A stretch of 64,000 nucleotides of DNA, from NCBI GenBank assembly GCA_039516895.1, contig CP154437.1:620001-684000 (forward strand). The letters are read 5' to 3'. The stretch is from Campylobacter coli. Lineage in GTDB: Bacteria; Campylobacterota; Campylobacteria; Campylobacterales; Campylobacteraceae. The position numbers and the translations under genes were made by a program. The notes under the pieces were generated by a model that did not search any database, was not told the DNA's origin, and saw only the letters and a list, made by a program, of their open reading frames with translations. Shown here in pieces: positions 58,982-64,000 of this stretch (the first letter of the stretch is position 1; each line of letters begins with the position of its first letter).

Positions 58982-59070
58982 TCGCTTTTAAAATTTTTTA
59001 GAAACTTGATTAATAAGGCTAAAAAGGATACAATATATAAAATTTATGAAAATTTTGAAAGGACGAAATT

Positions 59071-59463
59071 GTGAAATTGTTAGTTGTTGATGACAGTTCT
59101 ACTATGAGAAGGATTATAAAAAATACCCTAACAAGACTTGGGCATAATGATGTTCTTGAAGCCGAACATGGAGTTGAAGCTTGGGATTTGCTTGAAAAAA
59201 ATGAAGATATTAAAATTCTAATTACTGATTGGAATATGCCTGAGATGAATGGCTTAGAGCTTGTTAAAAAAGTAAGAGCAGAAAAAAAATATGAAGATAT
59301 GCCTATTATTATGGTTACCACTGAAGGGGGTAAGGCTGAGGTGATTACTGCTTTAAAAGCAGGGGTAAACAATTATATAGTTAAGCCTTTTACTCCACAA
59401 GTATTAAAAGAAAAACTTGAAGATGTCTTAGGTACCGGCAACGGAGACTCTGAGGCTGAGTAA
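59071..59463 (+). CDS. cheY: Chemotaxis response regulator CheY
   Basis: A 130-aa single receiver domain. Acidic pair Asp7-Asp8, phosphorylation site Asp53 (ITDWNMPEMNG), switch Thr in MVTTEGG and Lys in IVKPFTP are all present. Phosphorylated by CheA, it binds the flagellar switch. GTG start with AAAGGACGAAATT in front. It has its own promoter and is followed by prmA after 13 bases. Confidence 0.96.
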   Translation: MKLLVVDDSSTMRRIIKNTLTRLGHNDVLEAEHGVEAWDLLEKNEDIKILITDWNMPEMNGLELVKKVRAEKKYEDMPIIMVTTEGGKAEVITALKAGVNNYIVKPFTPQVLKEKLEDVLGTGNGDSEAE

Positions 59464-59476
59464 TTTTTAATAATTA

Positions 59477-60325
59477 ATGCAAAAATTTTATTATGAACTG
59501 TTTCTTGAAATTCAAGAGCAGTATAAAAATTTATTTCTTGATTTTGTTTTCGATTTGGGCGTAGACGCTATAGAAGAAAAAGGCAATGGTATTTATATAC
59601 GCTCGGAAGAAAATTTAGAAGAGCTTACTTGGGCGATTGAAATTTTTGCCCAAAAACTGAGTCAAAAATTCAATTTAAAAGAAAATATTCTCCTTCGCAA
59701 AAGTATCGAAAAAAAAGAAAATAAAGACTGGGTGGAAGAGTATAAAAAAGGAATAAAACCTATTTTAATTGATAATATTTATATTCATACCACTTGGCAA
59801 GAAGAAAAAGAAAATTATCTCAATATTAAAATTAATCCCGCTCTAGCCTTTGGTTCTGGGCATCATGAAAGCACTTATGGTTGTGTAAAATTTCTACAAA
59901 AATTTGCTAAAAATAATTTGAGATCTTTAGATATAGGCTGTGGAAGCGGTATTTTGGCTATTGTTATGGCAAAATTAGGATGTGAGGTTGAAATTTGCGA
60001 TACTGATGATTTAGCCATTAAAAGTGCTTTAGAGAATGCAAGGTTGAATAATGTAAATTTCGCACAAGCTTGGCATGGTTCTGTGGATAAGGCAGAGGGG
60101 TTATATGATTTAGTAGTTGCAAATATAATTGCCGATGTGATTTTGATTTTAGAAAAAGATATTAAAAAACATTTAGAAGATAATGCTATACTTATCTTAT
60201 CTGGAATTTTGGATAAGTATAAAACAAGAATAAAAGAAAAATTTCAGGATTTAGAGCTTATTGATGAAATGCAAATCAATGAATGGTGCTCTTTGGTATA
60301 TAAAAATAAAATAAAGGAAAAATGA
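59477..60325 (+). CDS. prmA: Ribosomal protein L11 methyltransferase
   Basis: A 282-aa SAM methyltransferase with an N-terminal L11-binding domain and catalytic part starting at NPALAFGSGHHESTYGC (about 121), then DIGCGSGILAIVMAKLG and VANIIADVILIL (NxxxD/N-P-type). It trimethylates L11. It is encoded between cheY and ftsH as in C. jejuni and overlaps ftsH by 4 bases. Confidence 0.9.
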   Translation: MQKFYYELFLEIQEQYKNLFLDFVFDLGVDAIEEKGNGIYIRSEENLEELTWAIEIFAQKLSQKFNLKENILLRKSIEKKENKDWVEEYKKGIKPILIDNIYIHTTWQEEKENYLNIKINPALAFGSGHHESTYGCVKFLQKFAKNNLRSLDIGCGSGILAIVMAKLGCEVEICDTDDLAIKSALENARLNNVNFAQAWHGSVDKAEGLYDLVVANIIADVILILEKDIKKHLEDNAILILSGILDKYKTRIKEKFQDLELIDEMQINEWCSLVYKNKIKEK

Positions 60326-62271
60326 TGAATAATAACAACAATGCTCCTAATAATAAGGGTAATCCGCAGGGCAATAATTTTTTTAACAAGAATCCAATTT
60401 TTATTTTTGCGATTTTTGCTATTGTTATGATAATTGTCTTTAAGGGTTTTTTTGATGGTAATGGATCTTTAGGTGGTGCTTTAAACGGAACCGAGGTTAG
60501 TAAAAATGTACCTTATTCTGAATTAAAAAAACTTATTGAAAGCGGTCAAATCAATCAAGTAAGCATAGGACAAACTACTATAAAAGCAGTTTCTAGTGCT
60601 CAAAATACGGTTTATACAACCAAAAAGGTTAGCGATCCAGATTTTGTAAGCTTGCTTGATAGTAAGAATATTGCTTATGGAGCTTATTCTGAAACAAATT
60701 GGTTTACAGATATCTTGTTTTCTTGGGTTTTGCCTGTATTTATTTTCTTTGGAATTTGGATGTTTTTGGCAAGCCGTATGCAAAAAAATATGGGAAGTTC
60801 TATACTGGGTATAGGCAGCTCTAAAAAACTTGTAAATTCGGAAAAACCAAAAGTTAAATTTAATGATGTTGCGGGTGTAGAGGAAGCAAAAGAGGAAGTT
60901 AAAGAAATAGTAGATTTTTTAAAATATCCAGAAAGATATATTAAACTTGGTGCAAAAATTCCAAAAGGTTTATTGCTTGTAGGACCTCCAGGTACAGGAA
61001 AAACATTATTAGCAAAAGCAGTGGCAGGAGAAGCTGATGTGCCGTTTTTTAGCGTTTCAGGTTCATCTTTTATAGAAATGTTTGTTGGTGTGGGTGCTTC
61101 TCGTGTGAGGGATTTGTTTGAAAATGCAAAAAAAGAAGCCCCAGCTATCATATTTATCGATGAAATTGATGCTATAGGTAAGAGTCGTGCTGCAAGCGGT
61201 ATGATGGGTGGTAATGATGAAAGAGAACAAACCTTAAATCAGCTTTTGGCTGAAATGGATGGTTTTGGAACTGAAAGTTCTCCAGTGATTGTTTTAGCGG
61301 CTACTAATAGACCTGAGGTTTTAGATGCAGCTCTTTTAAGACCAGGAAGATTTGATCGTCAAGTGTTGGTTGATAAACCTGATTTTAAAGGTAGATGCGA
61401 CATTTTAAAAGTGCATATGAAAGATGTTAAAATTTCTCCAAAGGTTAAAGTAGAAGATATAGCGCGTTTAACCGCAGGACTTGCAGGAGCTGATCTTGCA
61501 AATATTATCAACGAAGCAGCACTTTTAGCGGGCAGGGATTCGAAAAAATATGTAGAACAAAATGATCTTGTAGAAGCTGTTGAAAGAGCTATAGCTGGAC
61601 TCGAAAAGAAATCGCGTCGTATTAACGATAAAGAGAAAAAAATCGTTACTTATCATGAATGTGGACATGCTTTAATTGCTGAAACCACAAAGGGTGCAAA
61701 ACGTGTTAGTAAGGTTTCTGTAATTCCTAGAGGACTTGCTGCACTTGGCTATACACTCAACACACCTGAAGAAAATAAATTTTTAATGCAAAAGCATGAG
61801 CTTATCGCTGAAGTTGATGTACTTTTAGGTGGGCGTGCTGCGGAAGAAGTGTTTATAGGTGAAATTTCTACCGGTGCAAGCAATGACCTTGAAAGAGCAA
61901 CAGATATCATCAAGGCTATGATTTCAATGTATGGCATGAGTGAAATTGCAGGTTTGATGGTGCTTGAAAAGCAAAGAAATACTTTCTTAACAGGGGGTCA
62001 AACTATAAAAGATTATTCCGAAAAAATGGCAGAATCTTTAGATGACTATGTTAAAAAGACTTTAGATGAGCGTTATAAAGATGTTAAGAATACCTTAAGT
62101 ACCTATAAGGGCGCGATCGAAACTATGGTTGCAGCACTTTATGAAGAAGAAACTATAGAAGGTGCCAAGGTAAGAGATATTATCAAAACCTATGAAAATG
62201 AAAACAATCTTCCTACGCGTTTGCAAGAAATAAACGAAGAACATAAAGAAGAAAGTAAGCAAGCAGAGTAA
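60322..62271 (+). CDS. ftsH: ATP-dependent zinc metalloprotease FtsH
   Basis: A 649-aa membrane protease: two N-terminal helices (about 25-43 and 131-150) around a periplasmic domain, AAA+ module with Walker A GPPGTGKT (221-228), Walker B IIFIDEID and SRH, and the zinc site HECGH (445-449). It degrades unstable membrane and regulatory proteins. The Asn-rich N-terminus (MMNNNNN) is unusual but typical of Campylobacter. Tandem ATGs at 60322 and 60325; one-base overlap with the next gene. Confidence 0.97.
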   Translation: MMNNNNNAPNNKGNPQGNNFFNKNPIFIFAIFAIVMIIVFKGFFDGNGSLGGALNGTEVSKNVPYSELKKLIESGQINQVSIGQTTIKAVSSAQNTVYTTKKVSDPDFVSLLDSKNIAYGAYSETNWFTDILFSWVLPVFIFFGIWMFLASRMQKNMGSSILGIGSSKKLVNSEKPKVKFNDVAGVEEAKEEVKEIVDFLKYPERYIKLGAKIPKGLLLVGPPGTGKTLLAKAVAGEADVPFFSVSGSSFIEMFVGVGASRVRDLFENAKKEAPAIIFIDEIDAIGKSRAASGMMGGNDEREQTLNQLLAEMDGFGTESSPVIVLAATNRPEVLDAALLRPGRFDRQVLVDKPDFKGRCDILKVHMKDVKISPKVKVEDIARLTAGLAGADLANIINEAALLAGRDSKKYVEQNDLVEAVERAIAGLEKKSRRINDKEKKIVTYHECGHALIAETTKGAKRVSKVSVIPRGLAALGYTLNTPEENKFLMQKHELIAEVDVLLGGRAAEEVFIGEISTGASNDLERATDIIKAMISMYGMSEIAGLMVLEKQRNTFLTGGQTIKDYSEKMAESLDDYVKKTLDERYKDVKNTLSTYKGAIETMVAALYEEETIEGAKVRDIIKTYENENNLPTRLQEINEEHKEESKQAE

Positions 62272-62885
62272 TGGGAAAATATATTGCCAAAGAAGGACAT
62301 TGGTTTATAGCTATAGTTTTTATCTTGTTTGTTATTTGCTGGATATTTTATAGCTTTTCTGTTCTTCTTTTTTTATTATTATTGGTGCTTTTATTTATTT
62401 TTAGAATTCCAAATCGTGTAATAGTTTGCAACGATAGTAAGGCCATATTATCACCTATTGATGGTAGGGTGACTAAAATAGAAAATGTTTTTGATAAATA
62501 CTTAGGCGAAAGTGTTGAAATAAGCATTAAGAATGCATTTTATGATGCTGGGGCCTTTTACACTCCTTTTAAAATGGATATTAGCGATATTGTGCTAAGA
62601 CATGGACTTTTTTTATGCAGTGAATTAAAAAGTGCTAGAATGATGAATGAAAATGTAAGCATTTTTGCATCAAGTGGTGGATCTAATGTTGTTTTACGGA
62701 TATATGCAGGCTCTTTTGATAGAAAATTGAAGCTTGATAATTTATCTCATAGTTTGACAGTTGGAGATAAAATGGGCTTTTTAATCAATGGAACTGTAAG
62801 TATTTTATTGCCAAGAGATACACGAATTCATGTAGGACTTGGAGATGAGTTAAAATCAGGTTCTTTATTAGGCTATCTAGCTTAA
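62271..62885 (+). CDS. Phosphatidylserine decarboxylase-related membrane protein
   Basis: A 204-aa protein with an N-terminal helical hairpin (about 10-45), the LSPIDGRVTKI block (60-70) and the C-terminal MGFLINGTVSILLP (168-181), which aligns with the short, archaeal-type Psd family. The residue pair that is normally Gly-Ser at the self-cleavage site is Gly174-Thr175, and the usual Asp-Val-His segment is not visible. Activity as a PS decarboxylase is thus doubtful. Gene order ftsH-psd-like-pssA still ties it to phosphatidylethanolamine synthesis. Confidence 0.8.
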   Translation: MGKYIAKEGHWFIAIVFILFVICWIFYSFSVLLFLLLLVLLFIFRIPNRVIVCNDSKAILSPIDGRVTKIENVFDKYLGESVEISIKNAFYDAGAFYTPFKMDISDIVLRHGLFLCSELKSARMMNENVSIFASSGGSNVVLRIYAGSFDRKLKLDNLSHSLTVGDKMGFLINGTVSILLPRDTRIHVGLGDELKSGSLLGYLA

Positions 62886-62894
62886 GGATAAAAA

Positions 62895-63620
62895 ATGAAC
62901 AATAATAAATCACAATTTATTTATATCTTACCTAATCTTTTTACAGCAGCCTCAGCATTTTTGGGTGTAATTTCTATTGTTGCTTCTATACAGGGTAATT
63001 ATTATATGGCTTTATTGTATATTATCTTTTCTTTAATATGCGATGGTCTTGATGGTCGTGTAGCAAGGCTTACAAAAACCACTTCTAAATTTGGTATTGA
63101 ATTTGATTCTTTGGCTGATTTAATAGCATTTGGGGCTGCACCGGCTATCTTTTTTTACATGGCTATTGGTTCTGAATATGGAAGATATGGCTCTTTAATA
63201 ACAGCCTTTTTTGTTGTCTTTGGAGCAATACGCCTAGCAAGATTTAATGTCACTACAGGAACTTACGAACCATCTGTTTTTATAGGACTTCCTATACCTA
63301 CTGCTGCTGTGGTAAGTGCTATTTGGACTTATAGTTACTATTATTATGATTTTTTAAGAGCCTATGGAATCATTTTTTTAATCTTACAGGCGGCTTTAGG
63401 CTTGTTAATGGTTAGCAACATACGCTATCCTAGCTTTAAAAAATTGGATTTTAATAGATCAAGTGTTTTAAAGGTTTTGATTATCTTAATTATTGTTTTT
63501 TCTTTTTTGTATCTTTATCCACTTGAAAGTCTAGTAATTTTAGCAAGTTTATATGTGCTTTATGGAATAGTAAGAGCGATTTATACTATTATTTTTTCTA
63601 AATTTAAGATAAAATCTTAA
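62895..63620 (+). CDS. pssA: CDP-diacylglycerol-serine O-phosphatidyltransferase
   Basis: A 241-aa polytopic enzyme with the CDP-alcohol phosphatidyltransferase motif CDGLDGRVARLTKTTSKFG followed by EFDSLADLIAFG (DGxxAR-x8-Gx3Dx3D, about 48-78). It makes phosphatidylserine, the precursor of phosphatidylethanolamine. AAGGATAAAAA precedes the ATG. Four-base tail overlap with the convergent gene. Confidence 0.95.
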   Translation: MNNNKSQFIYILPNLFTAASAFLGVISIVASIQGNYYMALLYIIFSLICDGLDGRVARLTKTTSKFGIEFDSLADLIAFGAAPAIFFYMAIGSEYGRYGSLITAFFVVFGAIRLARFNVTTGTYEPSVFIGLPIPTAAVVSAIWTYSYYYYDFLRAYGIIFLILQAALGLLMVSNIRYPSFKKLDFNRSSVLKVLIILIIVFSFLYLYPLESLVILASLYVLYGIVRAIYTIIFSKFKIKS

Positions 63621-64000
63621 GTATAAAATTGAGCTATAGCTTCACATTCTGCTTTGCTAAATCCAGCTTTTATTCTTGCTTGCATATTGAGTGTTTTGCC
63701 TGCTAAAGAGAATTGATTAAACATTTTACAAATTTCTATAAAATCATAATTATTTTGATTAGAAAATTTCCACCAGTTATCTCCTTTTCTTACATGTTTT
63801 ATTTCATCATTTAAGATAATGTGTAAAATATCTTTTAAGAGGCTTTTTATAGGATGGTTTGAACTTTCAAGTTTTGCCACTACAAAGGGATTTGCATCAA
63901 GTCCCTTGGCTTCTAATCCTCTGTGTACCACTCCCATTCTTAGATTTAAACAATCCTTTGTAGCTTCAAGTGCAGCCTCTAAATTATCATGAATGGCAAA
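63617..64000 (-). CDS. DUF455 ferritin-like protein, 5' truncated by the window end
   Basis: The minus frame is open from base 64000 to the stop at 63617 (about 127 residues). It reads HDNLEAALEATKDCLNLRMG, then GLEAKGLDANP and ILNDEIKHVRKGDNWW, the E-x-K/R-GLD and DEI-x-H motifs of the DUF455 family (ferritin-like helical, probable di-iron). The N-terminus lies outside the window. Function not known. Confidence 0.82.
   Translation of the reverse strand, partial: FAIHDNLEAALEATKDCLNLRMGVVHRGLEAKGLDANPFVVAKLESSNHPIKSLLKDILHIILNDEIKHVRKGDNWWKFSNQNNYDFIEICKMFNQFSLAGKTLNMQARIKAGFSKAECEAIAQFYT

Noticed and set aside
60684..61151. 155-codon minus-strand frame opposite ftsH
   Set aside because: Antisense shadow of the FtsH AAA+ domain; no start signal or known motif.
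62271..62885. Cleavage at Gly137-Ser138 (SSGGSNV) of the Psd-related protein
   Set aside because: A Gly-Ser is present there, but it lies in the middle of the domain and not in the block that aligns with the known processing site, so it was not taken as the cleavage site.

Overview
The window is an AT-rich (roughly 30% GC) bacterial chromosome segment whose gene content and order match the Campylobacter jejuni/C. coli backbone, read in the direction opposite to the usual C. jejuni map. Many housekeeping proteins differ from the C. jejuni sequences I remember at a level expected for a sister species. The genes found next to ppi in C. jejuni (omp50 region) are absent, so Campylobacter coli is the most likely source. 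This is inference; no 16S rRNA gene or other diagnostic marker is present.

Layout. 1-11 kb: the 3' end of cetB (energy taxis), mnmG/gidA, an ArsB-type transporter, the cytochrome bc1 operon petABC, cfa, rpsB-tsf, an ABC ATPase and fliR. 11-17 kb: an unusual acidic protein with a decayed receiver-like head, gmk, tatA, argS, a convergent pair of SMR transporter subunits, a YebC-family regulator and a cyclophilin. 17-24 kb: DedA, an LDH/MDH-like dehydrogenase, a split ThrE-type exporter, a zinc-ribbon protein and a metal block (CDF exporter, HMA protein, CopA). 24-30 kb: dnaX and rho on the minus strand, then ccoI-ccoS (cbb3 oxidase assembly) and a cytochrome c553.

30-44 kb is the lipooligosaccharide (LOS) locus. 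The heptose genes gmhB-hldD-hldE-gmhA and the conserved core genes waaF, lgtF, htrB/waaM and waaC flank a variable interior. The interior holds a GT25 enzyme, two related GT2 enzymes, a GT8, a GT4, a sulfotransferase-like protein and a decayed N-acetylgalactosaminyltransferase-like gene. 45-59 kb is the N-linked protein glycosylation (pgl) cluster in the order gne, pglK-H-I-J-B-A-C-D, a decayed gap with a C9T9 tract, then pglE-F. UDP-sugars are converted to diNAcBac by PglF/E/D, a heptasaccharide is built on undecaprenyl phosphate by PglC/A/J/H/I, flipped by PglK and transferred to Asn by PglB. pglG, which follows pglF in C. jejuni, is missing. 59-64 kb: cheY, prmA, ftsH, a phosphatidylserine-decarboxylase-related protein, pssA and a partial DUF455 protein.

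The most noteworthy material lies in the LOS interior (sulfotransferase-like gene, broken glycosyltransferase, palindromic junction), the decayed wlaJ-position gap, the receiver-like acidic protein, and the Psd-related protein that lacks the usual self-processing Ser. No tRNA, rRNA, insertion sequence, prophage or CRISPR array was seen.
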